A DNA stretch of 5,821 nucleotides from an uncultured Flammeovirgaceae bacterium (GTDB lineage: Bacteria > Bacteroidota > Bacteroidia > Cytophagales > Cyclobacteriaceae). A model generated the notes under the pieces. The model was given only the letters and a program-made list of their open reading frames with translations, was not told the origin of the DNA and did not search any database. Shown piece after piece: positions 1-4,689 of this stretch. The stretch covers positions 1 to 5,821 of the forward strand of contig CAMPJM010000279.1 of assembly GCA_946886805.1 (NCBI GenBank), read 5' to 3'. The position numbers were made by a program, and so were the translations under genes. Numbering within the stretch: the first letter of the stretch is position 1; each line of letters opens with the position of its first letter.

Positions 1-101
1 AAGTACCTGCTCCTTCCATCTATATTTATTCGGATGAGGGGAAATTAATAAAGTCGTTTAATGGTGAAGTAGGTATTGAAGAACTTGGAAAATATTTGTA
101 A
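1..101 (+). CDS. C-terminal end of a thioredoxin-like / TlpA-type protein (partial)
   Basis: The frame is open from the left edge (first full codon at base 3) to TAA at 99-101, giving the last 32 residues of a protein whose start lies outside the window. The stretch begins VPAPSIYIY, then has DEGKLIK and FNGEVGIEEL. This fits the end of a thioredoxin fold: a cis-proline before a beta strand, a turn with D-x-G-K, then a final strand and helix. It is typical of AhpC/TSA or TlpA-like thiol-disulfide proteins. The active-site Cys motif would lie upstream and is not visible, so substrate and location cannot be given. The family call rests on a short segment. Confidence 0.5.
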   Translation, partial: VPAPSIYIYSDEGKLIKSFNGEVGIEELGKYL

Positions 102-175
102 TTTATTGATGTGTAGAACCAGTGGACTGTGTGTTTATTTAGAAGGTTCCTTCTTCTTTCTATTGGCAGTTAAAA

Positions 176-346
176 TCACTTTCTGGTCCTTTTTTTTGCA
201 AAAAAATTACTCAGTTCAGCCTTTCCTACTTGGTAAGCTCTTTCCCACCAATGAAATCTACTTCCAATTCTTTAGTTGATTTTTTCATATTCATCATGAA
301 AATACTTATTCATAAGTTTTATAGCAGCCTTTGTTTCAACAATCAT
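176..346 (-). pseudogene. Small (~56 aa) protein gene broken by two frameshifts
   Basis: A minus-strand ATG at 346 has an unusually strong Shine-Dalgarno (GGAGG, 7 bases upstream). It opens MIVETKAAIKLMNKYFHDEYEK and then reaches TAA at 272-274. Next, in another frame, comes STKELEVDFIGGKELTK, ending in TAG at 226-228. In a third frame comes VGKAELSNFFAKKRTRK, ending in TGA at 176-178. Removing one A from the 6-A run (plus-strand T at 280-285) and adding one base near 228-229 joins all three into one 56-residue protein. The pattern 'ELEVDFIGG..LTK....LS.FF.KK' resembles small uncharacterised Bacteroidota proteins as I recall them. No function is known to me. Alternatives are sequencing errors or two separate peptides. 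The strong ribosome site argues the gene was once translated. Confidence 0.5.
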
Positions 347-385
347 AATTCGTCCTCCGAAATGAAAGGCTCCTAAAGAGTTAAC

Positions 386-430
386 GCATTGGAGCACTTT
401 TTAAGGTCTGTGAGGACATAGACCTTGGGA
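386..430. repeat. Hairpin-bearing dispersed repeat, copy 1
   Basis: This copy begins GCATTGGA and holds an inverted repeat with 10-base arms: AAGGTCTGTG (403-412), loop AGGA, CATAGACCTT (417-426). The arms pair along their length with one G-T wobble on one strand. It ends in TTGGG. The second copy is at 590-633. Hairpin, flanks and order are shared, so this is a small dispersed element rather than a single palindrome. Its function is unknown; a REP-like element or RNA hairpin is possible. Confidence 0.7.
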
Positions 431-436
431 TAGAAA

Positions 437-492
437 AATTCGACTGAAGTCGAATGTACCTAAACCAGCGTAAATTTGACTTTAGCCGAATT
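437..492 (+). terminator. Terminator-like large inverted repeat
   Basis: The segments 437-455 and 474-492 are inverted copies of each other, matching at 16 of 19 positions and separated by 18 bases. On the plus strand the right arm runs into a T-rich tract (about 491-504). The left arm is also a tight hairpin by itself: ATTCGAC (438-444), TGAA, GTCGAAT (449-455). Read on the minus strand that small hairpin is followed by TTTTTC, so it could stop transcription in that direction too. No plus-strand gene ends close upstream, so the role is uncertain. Confidence 0.4.
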
Positions 493-589
493 GTTTTTCT
501 TTCCTTACAGACCACTCTTTATGCAGAATGTCATTTCTATAATTTCGAATCGGAATAAATACCAATATTTTTTTTCTGTAGTAGTTTAA

Positions 590-633
590 GCATTGGATTT
601 TTATTAAGTTCTGTGAGGACACAGACCTTGGGG
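590..633. repeat. Hairpin-bearing dispersed repeat, copy 2
   Basis: This is the second copy of the element at 386-430, 204 bp downstream and in the same orientation. It also begins GCATTGGA. Its hairpin is AAGTTCTGTG (606-615), loop AGGA, CACAGACCTT (620-629), followed by TTGGGG. It differs from copy 1 in the left arm (G to T) and the right arm (T to C). Each copy keeps at least 9 of 10 arm positions able to pair, which suggests the structure matters. Confidence 0.7.
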
Positions 634-653
634 CAGCAGACAATATCGTAACG

Positions 654-752
654 ATGTCAAATTCTGATAGCCTTGGTTTACCAGGGAAATCGCTTTTAAA
701 AGTGAAAGAAGCTTCAATGAGCTACTCACCCATCCATACGGACGGGTATTAA
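654..752 (+). CDS. Possible 32-aa peptide, overlaps the next ORF at TAATG
   Basis: ATG at 654 opens a 32-residue frame beginning MSNSDSLGLPGKSLLKVKEA and ending in TAA at 750-752. The last A of that stop is the first base of the next ORF's ATG (TAATG), an arrangement typical of translational coupling. No good Shine-Dalgarno is visible and no family is recognised. The frame crosses the left inverted end of the 683-805 element, and it also stays open upstream through the copy-2 repeat, so it may be accidental. Low confidence that it is a gene. Confidence 0.2.
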   Translation: MSNSDSLGLPGKSLLKVKEASMSYSPIHTDGY

Positions 753-805
753 TGATCGGGAGCGGTGTTTCGTTTAATTCGGAATATCTTAAAGGCGATT
801 TCCCT
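683..805. repeat. MITE-like element: 17-bp inverted ends, 11-bp flanking direct repeats
   Basis: The ends AGGGAAATCGCTTTTAA (683-699) and TTAAAGGCGATTTCCCT (789-805) are inverted copies matching at 16 of 17 positions. Just outside lie two identical direct repeats, CTTGGTTTACC, at 672-682 and 807-817. The left one abuts the element; the right is one base away. Inside is a central hairpin, ACCCATCC (728-735), loop ATAC, GGACGGGT (740-747), with one mismatched pair. Terminal inverted repeats plus flanking repeats are the layout of a short non-autonomous transposable element with a target duplication. The whole unit could also fold as one structured RNA. No transposase is present. Confidence 0.5.
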
Positions 806-922
806 ACTTGGTTTACCTCTCATTTGTTGGATTTTCTCAAATTGGCTATAACGGTCCAGACTGTGATTTTCTTGTCGTTCGCGGTGAGTCTTTATCGGGT
901 CGTGTGTTTGCTTAAAAAGTAA
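752..922 (+). CDS. Possible 56-aa small membrane protein
   Basis: ATG at 752 overlaps the preceding stop codon, and the frame runs 56 codons to TAA at 920-922. The N-terminal half is polar (MIGSGVSFNSEYLKGDF). The C-terminal half has one strongly hydrophobic segment, about residues 29-53 (LKLAITVQTVIFLSFAV then SLYRVVCLL), and ends in a positive KK tail. That would suit a single-pass inner-membrane peptide with a cytoplasmic C-terminus. A GGACGG-like purine patch lies before the start. No family is recognised. The frame includes the right end of the MITE-like element, so it may be the 3' remnant of something larger or chance. Confidence 0.3.
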   Translation: MIGSGVSFNSEYLKGDFPTWFTSHLLDFLKLAITVQTVIFLSFAVSLYRVVCLLKK

Positions 923-956
923 AAGATGGAAAGAAAATTTTTGTTGTGCAGGAAAT

Positions 957-1004
957 AAGGCAAGCTCTTCCCGATTTCTTATTTCTTCGGGATGTACTTG
1001 CCTT
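957..1004 (-). terminator. Hairpin downstream of the qorB-like gene
   Basis: An inverted repeat starts 20 bp beyond the stop codon of the oxidoreductase gene. Outer arms are AAGGCAAG (957-964) and CTTGCCTT (997-1004); a 4x4 internal mismatch follows; inner arms are TCCCGA (969-974) and TCGGGA (987-992), with a 12-base loop. Position and strength suit a transcription end or 3' stabilising hairpin. The T-run after it on the minus strand is poor (TTATTT). Confidence 0.5.
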
Positions 1005-1023
1005 TATGTGTGGGATTTTATTT

Positions 1024-1887
1024 TTATAGTTTGTATAATTCTTTCAGCGCGGCTTTCAATGTTGCAGGTTTTCTGCCGAGCAATTTTTCCAAGTCGTCTG
1101 TTACTTTTTCGTACTGATGATTTTTGAAGTCGGTAAGGAAAGCCGTAAATATGAAAATAAATTCCGCAGGCACATTACGCTCCTTCAACATTTTCTTAAA
1201 ATCATCTACATCTGCATTTGTGTAGGTAATTACCTTACCCGACAATTCTGACAGCGCTTTGGCGACATCTTCAAACGAATACAATTCGGTGTTTGTGATG
1301 TCATACGTTTTGTTTTGATGCCGGTCGCTTTGCAAGAGTAAATTTGCTGCGCCTTCGCCCATTTCCCTGCGCAACGCAAACGGCAATTTTCCCGTCCCTG
1401 CTGGAAGATAAATTCCTGTTTCAAGCACTTTCTCGCCAGCATAAATCGGCACCATATCTACATAAATGTTGTTGCGCAAAAACGCATACGTCAAACCGCT
1501 TACTTTGATGTAATCTTCGGTTTGAAAATGACTTTCCAACAAAGGTTTCGCCTCAGCCGAATTCAGATCTTTAAGCGGAACGCTTGTATAAGCTATGAAT
1601 TTCACCCCCGCTTTTTTTGCAGCGTCAACCACATTTTTATGTTGTTGAAAACGGTTGGGGTCTGCCGTAGAAATCAATAATACTTTTTCAATTCCCGCCA
1701 AGGCTTTGTCAAGCGAAGCGGTGTCGTCAAAATTGCCAAGGCGAACCTCAACGCCTTTTTCTTTCAGATGCCGTGCTTTGTCTTCATCTCTTGCAAATGC
1801 CACGATATTGCCGGCTGTTGTATTTTTCAGCAAATGTTCTATGGTTGCTGTTCCCAAATGCCCTGTTGCTCCCGTTACTAAAATCAT
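1024..1887 (-). CDS. NmrA/SDR-family NAD(P)-dependent oxidoreductase, QorB (YtfG)-like
   Basis: This 287-residue protein is full length for the atypical SDR/NmrA group. It opens MILVTGATGHLG, giving the GxxGxxG dinucleotide-binding loop at residues 6-12 right after the first strand. The later landmarks are FARD (31-34, an Arg suited to the NADP phosphate), GNFDD (51-55), LLIST (70-74) and FIAYTS (97-102). The closest known type is the type 2 NAD(P)H:quinone oxidoreductase QorB (E. coli YtfG), a soluble cytoplasmic enzyme. I start it at the ATG at 1887 because the GxxGxxG strand begins there; the frame continues 31 codons upstream through the operator region without resembling the family. It is divergent from an HxlR gene 111 bp away, as in known qorB/qorR pairs. 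The quinone substrate is inferred, and NmrA-like redox sensing is an alternative. Confidence 0.85.
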   Translation of the reverse strand: MILVTGATGHLGTATIEHLLKNTTAGNIVAFARDEDKARHLKEKGVEVRLGNFDDTASLDKALAGIEKVLLISTADPNRFQQHKNVVDAAKKAGVKFIAYTSVPLKDLNSAEAKPLLESHFQTEDYIKVSGLTYAFLRNNIYVDMVPIYAGEKVLETGIYLPAGTGKLPFALRREMGEGAANLLLQSDRHQNKTYDITNTELYSFEDVAKALSELSGKVITYTNADVDDFKKMLKERNVPAEFIFIFTAFLTDFKNHQYEKVTDDLEKLLGRKPATLKAALKELYKL

Positions 1888-1932
1888 ACTCTTTGTGTTT
1901 TTAAATTTTAATGAATACTTTTGTTTCACAAA

Positions 1933-1950
1933 GAAACTAATAATAGTTTC
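1933..1950. promoter_or_regulatory. Palindrome in the divergent promoter region
   Basis: This is a perfect inverted repeat, GAAACTA (1933-1939), spacer ATAA, TAGTTTC (1944-1950), between the qorB-like and hxlR starts. Its sequence is unrelated to the GGTAAC repeats nearby. It lies 46 bp upstream of the qorB-like start and could be a second regulator site or part of that promoter. No clear Bacteroidota promoter (TTTG and TAnnTTTG boxes at normal spacing) could be fixed here. Confidence 0.4.
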
Positions 1951-1954
1951 AAAA

Positions 1955-2006
1955 CGTAACTTGTTACCTTTAGGTAACATTAAAATAGTGGTAACAAAAT
2001 GGTAAC
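1955..2006. promoter_or_regulatory. Operator array built on GGTAAC / GTTACC
   Basis: The core is a perfect palindrome GTTACC (1963-1968), TTTA, GGTAAC (1973-1978). A second arrangement, GTAAC-TT-GTTAC (1956-1967), overlaps it on the left. Two further GGTAAC copies on the plus strand lie at 1990-1995 and 2001-2006, the last within codons 1-3 of hxlR. HxlR proteins are dimeric winged-helix regulators that bind such repeats in divergent promoters, so this is probably the HxlR site controlling both genes and its own. TACCTTTA (1965-1972) is one base off the Bacteroidota -7 box and lies inside the palindrome. Binding itself is inference. Confidence 0.65.
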
Positions 2007-2334
2007 TAACACAAGTCTTGATAAATGCACTGACTGCCCTGTAAGCGCTACACTTGAAATAATTGGCGGGAAATGGAAACCGATTATTTTATATTACCTC
2101 AGTTTTGGAACAAAACGGTTTGGTGAAATAGCTGTGCGTATTCCAACCATTTCAAGAAAAGTGCTGACCGAACAGCTAAAGGAACTGGAGAAGGACGGAC
2201 TGATAGTGAGAAAAAAGTACAAAGAAATTCCACCAAGAGTAGAGTATTCGCTTACCAATTTGGGCAAAAGTCTATCTTCCGTGTTTGATGAAATGGCAGC
2301 ATGGAGCAGGAAAAATGTTATACCAAAACGTTAA
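1999..2334 (+). CDS. HxlR-family winged-helix transcriptional regulator
   Basis: This 111-residue protein has the normal HxlR length and layout. The N-terminus holds a Cys pair, KCTDCPV (C10 and C13); the second is the Cys almost invariant before helix 1. IGGKWK follows at 22-27. The recognition helix region is about 49-62 (PTISRKVLTEQLKELE), and the wing ends in PPRVEYSLT at 78-86. HxlR proteins act as cytoplasmic dimers that repress, and sometimes activate, neighbouring genes; several (YodB, HypR, QorR) sense quinones or diamide through this Cys. The divergent NmrA/QorB-like gene and the GGTAAC array overlapping the start codon point to autoregulation and control of that enzyme. The ATG at 1999 is chosen because it gives canonical N-terminal spacing. 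The inducer is unknown. Confidence 0.9.
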   Translation: MVTNTSLDKCTDCPVSATLEIIGGKWKPIILYYLSFGTKRFGEIAVRIPTISRKVLTEQLKELEKDGLIVRKKYKEIPPRVEYSLTNLGKSLSSVFDEMAAWSRKNVIPKR

Positions 2335-2417
2335 AGTTGCGTGCGATATTATATTTTGTCCGTTTGTTAGCTGGCTAAAAATTTGCAGGGCATGATGTAT
2401 ACGCTGCCAGGTTCGTT

Positions 2418-2449
2418 CCAATGGATCAAATAACAGCTCATGGGCCGTC
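2418..2449 (+). repeat. Group II intron domain VI-like sequence (possible remnant)
   Basis: TAACAGCTCATGGGCCGTC (2431-2449) matches the intron tail at 4658-4676 in 18 of 19 bases. Just upstream CCAATGG (2418-2424) matches CCGATGG (4648-4654), with a 3-base length difference between the blocks. In the intron this stretch is the domain VI stem and loop. Here the stem pairs poorly and I see no domain V before it. GTCTACTC recurs at 2460-2467, as in the intron's 3' end. It may be a decayed intron tail beside the 3' end of the next minus-strand gene. Confidence 0.4.
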
Positions 2450-2462
2450 CATTTGAATATGT

Positions 2463-2783
2463 CTACTCAACGGTAGCTTTATTTCTTTTCACCACTTTAA
2501 TCAGTCCGTAATGGTTCATTTCCGCAATGTTATTAAAAAATGGTCTGACGTGGCCTAAAAATGCCATAAATTCCTGCGATTTCCTAAACCTATTTAGATG
2601 GTCCTCGGTCGAAGTCCACTCTATTCTCAATATGAAATTTTCAGGTTCCTCTTCACATTGTGTTAATTCATAACCAAGACAATGCTCAGCACTATCGAGT
2701 TGTTTAGAAGCCAATACATAGGCATCGATGAATTCGGCTTGTTTGCCAGAACTTATTGTGTAACGAATGTATTCTACTGTCAT
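2463..2783 (-). CDS. Antibiotic biosynthesis monooxygenase (ABM)-like dimeric alpha/beta-barrel protein
   Basis: This 106-residue protein has the size and pattern of the ABM superfamily (quinol monooxygenases such as YgiN, heme-degrading relatives and similar small enzymes). A first strand (TVEYIRYTI, 2-10) leads into a helix with Lys and Glu (GKQAEFIDAYVLASKQL). Then come HCLGYELTQ and the strand pair NFILRIEWTS (49-58), followed by the helix DHLNRFRKSQEF and the HVRPFF stretch (78-83). Such proteins dimerise through their sheets and often need no cofactor. The ATG at 2783 is preferred over an overlapping GTG one codon upstream. No cofactor or substrate can be read from sequence. A quinone link with the nearby QorB-like gene is possible but they are not in one operon. 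Confidence 0.7.
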   Translation of the reverse strand: MTVEYIRYTISSGKQAEFIDAYVLASKQLDSAEHCLGYELTQCEEEPENFILRIEWTSTEDHLNRFRKSQEFMAFLGHVRPFFNNIAEMNHYGLIKVVKRNKATVE

Positions 2784-2842
2784 CACTTTTTTAGTTTATA
2801 AAAGTACAAAAATTCAATAGTTGCATTGTTTAAAAATAGAAA

Positions 2843-3220
2843 TTATAACAACCACTTCCCACTATTAAGAAAATAATTGTAAGTCAGGTTTAATTTATCT
2901 AAATATTTCATAGACCGGTCGTGAAGAACCTTAGATGGTTTTCTGAAGTCTTTACAAGCAAAATATATTGTTTTTTCATTATCCGCGGTCTGCCTCCCTA
3001 CGTTTAAATAGCCATCAAAGTCTTTAAGGCCAACCAATATGTTGTCTTCAATCTTATTGAGTAGTTCGTAGGTGTCATTATTTGGCATTCCGTTATTATT
3101 GTTTCCCTCATACTTGATGTCGACTTTCAAAATCCAAGGATGTGAGGCTTTACTGTCCCACTCAAGCAAAGTTGTATTGATCATGGCCACTAGAGGTAGT
3201 CCGTTATTAAGTTCTGCCAA
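2843..3220 (-). CDS. C-terminal DUF695-type domain, probably 5'-truncated
   Basis: The open frame ends in TAA at 2843-2845 and encodes up to 125 residues. Diagnostic stretches are LVAMINTTLLEWDSKASHPW (10-29), NGMPNNDTYELLNKIED (43-59), GYLNVGRQTAD (70-80) and IYFACKDFRKPSKVL (85-99). They resemble the C-terminal part of DUF695-containing Bacteroidota proteins, which from memory are usually much longer and have N-terminal regions absent here. The frame opens only at a TTG (3220) inside the hairpin element; the first ATG is at 3184-3186 (residue 13), but family-like sequence starts before it. So the gene was probably cut at the hairpin. Biochemical function is unknown. Either a remnant or a short protein from the TTG or ATG. 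Confidence 0.55.
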   Translation of the reverse strand: MAELNNGLPLVAMINTTLLEWDSKASHPWILKVDIKYEGNNNNGMPNNDTYELLNKIEDNILVGLKDFDGYLNVGRQTADNEKTIYFACKDFRKPSKVLHDRSMKYLDKLNLTYNYFLNSGKWLL

Positions 3221-3288
3221 CGGTCTCGTATAAACGCAAATAGCGGTTCAAGTTTGAACTTAAACCGCTATTGCGTTTATAAATTGGC
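3216..3288. repeat. Long hairpin with GCCAA...TTGGC ends (attC-like / cassette-boundary-like)
   Basis: A nested inverted repeat: outer GCCAA (3216-3220) with TTGGC (3284-3288); a stem ATAAACGCAA (3230-3239) with TTGCGTTTAT (3271-3280); an unpaired A at 3240; then TAGCGGTT (3241-3248) with AACCGCTA (3263-3270). The inner stem is 18 bp with one bulged base. A bulged hairpin between short outer core-like repeats is the architecture of integron attC sites, but the outer bases do not match the GTTRRRY core well. A T-run at 3295-3302 would also fit a plus-strand terminator. It separates the truncated DUF695 gene from the hydrolase remnant. Confidence 0.6.
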
Positions 3289-3300
3289 TGCTGGCTTTTT

Positions 3301-3732
3301 TTAACTGTGTAGATAATCTTCAGTGTTTTTAATGTCGGCATAGAAAAAGCTTAAACCTGCTAAAAATGCATTGTGCACATCAGCTGCCTTTACTCGGTTT
3401 CCATTTATTTCAAGGTCTCTTGTTGCACAGGCGTCTCCAATAACTGTACATTCAAATCCGTGATCTTTTGCAGCTCTTACCGTTGCATCTATACACATAT
3501 GAGTCATCATTCCTGTAAACACCAACTCATTAATGTCATTGGATTTTAAATATTCCAAAAGGTCAGTACCTACAAATGCGTTCGGAGTATATTTTGTAAT
3601 AAGCTTTTCTCCTTCTTTTGGCGCTACATTTTCGTGGATTTCAGCTCCTTTTGTTTCGGGCAGGAAAAAACCAATTTCTGGGGTTGCTGCAAGGTGTTGA
3701 ACGTGAATGATTGTCTCATTATTCTTTCGGAA
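3301..3732 (-). pseudogene. Isochorismatase-family cysteine hydrolase, N-terminus deleted
   Basis: The retained 143 residues (counting F of FRKNNE as 1) clearly belong to the isochorismatase-like cysteine hydrolases. IIHVQH (8-13) is followed by the catalytic Lys region ITKYTPNAF (K47), the nucleophile motif GMMTHMCIDATVRAA (C80), and GDACAT (99-104). The first 35-40 residues of the family, with the catalytic Asp in the first strand (usually IDxQxxF), are missing. The frame does continue to an ATG at 3804, but those 24 codons are antisense to the reverse transcriptase and look unlike the family. Without the Asp the product should be inactive. The deletion ends at the junction with the group II intron at about 3733. 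Confidence 0.85.
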
Positions 3733-3734
3733 TT

Positions 3735-4602
3735 GGGTTCTTCGATGAAGTTGACCACTCTGTACTGTTACAGTTCCTCTATCAACGGGTAAAATGCCCG
3801 ACAACCCTAAGGCTTATCAGGAAATGGCTGCGTGCGCCCATCCAGATCAACGGAAAACTGCACAGGCGTAGAAAAGGTGTCCCCCAAGGTTCCCCGATCA
3901 GTCCTTTGCTGAGCAATATCCTTTTGGATGTGCTGGACAAGGAGCTGGAAAGCAGGCACCTTAGGTACGTCCGTTATGCCGATGATTTCAGCATCTACGC
4001 CAGGTCAAAGAAGGAAGCCAGAAAAATGGGCAACGAGATATACCTCTTTCTAAAAGAGAAACTCAAACTGCCCATCAACAGGGAAAAAAGCGGTATCCGA
4101 AGACCTTCTAACTTTGAGCTGCTGGGACACGCGTTTGTCCCGGTATACCAGAAGGGGGTAAAAGGAAAATACCAGTTGGTGGTGAAAGGGAACAGTTGGG
4201 AATCGCTCAAGCGCAAGCTCAAACAGATCACCAAGAAAACCAAGCCATACAATTTCGAAGAAAGGCTAAAGAAGCTGGCAGAGGTTTGGCGGGGATGGGT
4301 AAACAATTACCGCCTTGCCAGTATCCATGCAAAGCTGAAATCCCTCGATGAGTGGTTAAGAAACCGTCTCCGTTACTGTATCTGGCACGATTGGAAGAAG
4401 CCTGAGCGGAAACGCAAAAACCTGATTCGACTGGGCGTCGACCAAGACCACGCCTATGCATGGAGCAGAACCAGAAAAGGGGGATGGGCGGTTGCCCAAA
4501 GCCCAATTTTGACTACTACTATTACCCTTGTCACGCCTGAGAAGAAAAGGGTATGAATCCATGCTTTCCTATTACCTCAAAACGCAACCCTTAATCCGGT
4601 GA
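3735..4602 (+). pseudogene. Group II intron reverse transcriptase/maturase, 5'-truncated and frameshifted
   Basis: Family sequence begins at GFFDEVDH (3735), which matches the 'KGFFDxVDH' block; roughly the first third of the protein is lost. Downstream are GVPQGSP, the catalytic YADD in RYVRYADDFSIY (codons 3975-3986), EKLKLPINREKSGI, the maturase domain X (WRGWVNNYRLA), and the HNH-less end GGWAVAQSPIL. The frame stops at 4554-4556 after a wrong tail. Dropping one C from the CCC run at 4525-4527 restores the usual ending (LSRLRRKGYESMLSYYLKTQ) to TGA at 4600-4602, directly before domain V. The only upstream start for the open frame is a TTG at 3711 inside the hydrolase remnant. So it is dead by truncation and by frameshift, unless the latter is a sequencing error. 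Confidence 0.85.
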
Positions 4603-4636
4603 ACCGCCGTATACGAGACCCGTACGTACGGTGGTG
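4601..4636 (+). ncRNA. Group II intron domain V
   Basis: A 34-nt-type hairpin follows the maturase stop. CCGCCGT (4604-4610) pairs with ACGGTGG (4628-4634) with one G-T wobble. Beyond a short bulge TACG pairs with CGTA around an AGACC-like loop. This is the catalytic core domain of group II introns and is the most conserved part of their RNA. The placement between ORF end and domain VI is canonical. Confidence 0.8.
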
Positions 4637-4647
4637 TGAGAGGCGCA

Positions 4648-4684
4648 CCGATGGGCTTAACAGCTCATCGGCCGTCTACTCGAT
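4648..4684 (+). ncRNA. Group II intron domain VI and 3' splice site
   Basis: The stem CCGATGGGC (4648-4656) pairs with GCTCATCGG (4663-4671) with one wobble. The TTAACA loop or bulge contains adenines that could serve as branch point. The intron ends CTACTCGAT at 4684. A 19-base match to part of this region occurs at 2431-2449. Confidence 0.75.
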
Positions 4685-4689
4685 TGGGG

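Larger units (their letters stand above)
3735..4684 (+). mobile_element. 3' half of a group II intron
   Basis: This fragment contains the reverse transcriptase ORF from its third motif block onward, domain V, domain VI and a 3' end reading CTACTCGAT, which fits the A-Y rule for group II intron 3' ends. RNA domains I-III, the 5' GTGYG end and the N-terminal part of the ORF are gone, cut at the junction with the hydrolase remnant. It looks richer in G and C than the genes on either side, which fits a transferred element. It cannot splice or move on its own. The 3' exon begins at 4685, 5 bp before the stop codon of the opposing rhuM-fic gene. Confidence 0.85.

Noticed and set aside
141..154. AGAAGG-TT-CCTTCT palindrome as terminator of the thioredoxin-like gene
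   Set aside because: Short stem with almost no loop and no clean T-run; not strong enough to call.
76..279. 67-aa plus-strand open frame
   Set aside because: It starts at a TTG inside the thioredoxin-like coding end, is rich in F and L from the antisense of the small minus-strand gene, and has no family resemblance.
1230..1442. 70-aa minus-strand open frame
   Set aside because: Out-of-frame shadow inside the oxidoreductase gene.
1888..1980. Upstream extension of the oxidoreductase to an ATG at 1980
   Set aside because: The extra 31 residues run through the operator palindromes and precede the canonical MILVTGATG start.
1655..2005. 116-aa plus-strand open frame opposite the oxidoreductase gene
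   Set aside because: Antisense shadow; the minus strand carries a complete NmrA-type protein.
2366..2380. TTAGC-TG-GCTAA and GCTGGCT as a second attC-like end
   Set aside because: Only 5-7 bases shared with the 3216-3300 element; easily chance.
3733..3804. N-terminal 24 codons of the hydrolase frame up to the ATG at 3804
   Set aside because: They are antisense to the reverse transcriptase and do not look like the missing first strand of isochorismatase-type proteins.
3995..4562. Three minus-strand open frames (103, 92 and 68 aa)
   Set aside because: All are antisense to the group II intron maturase, which has clear motifs on the plus strand.
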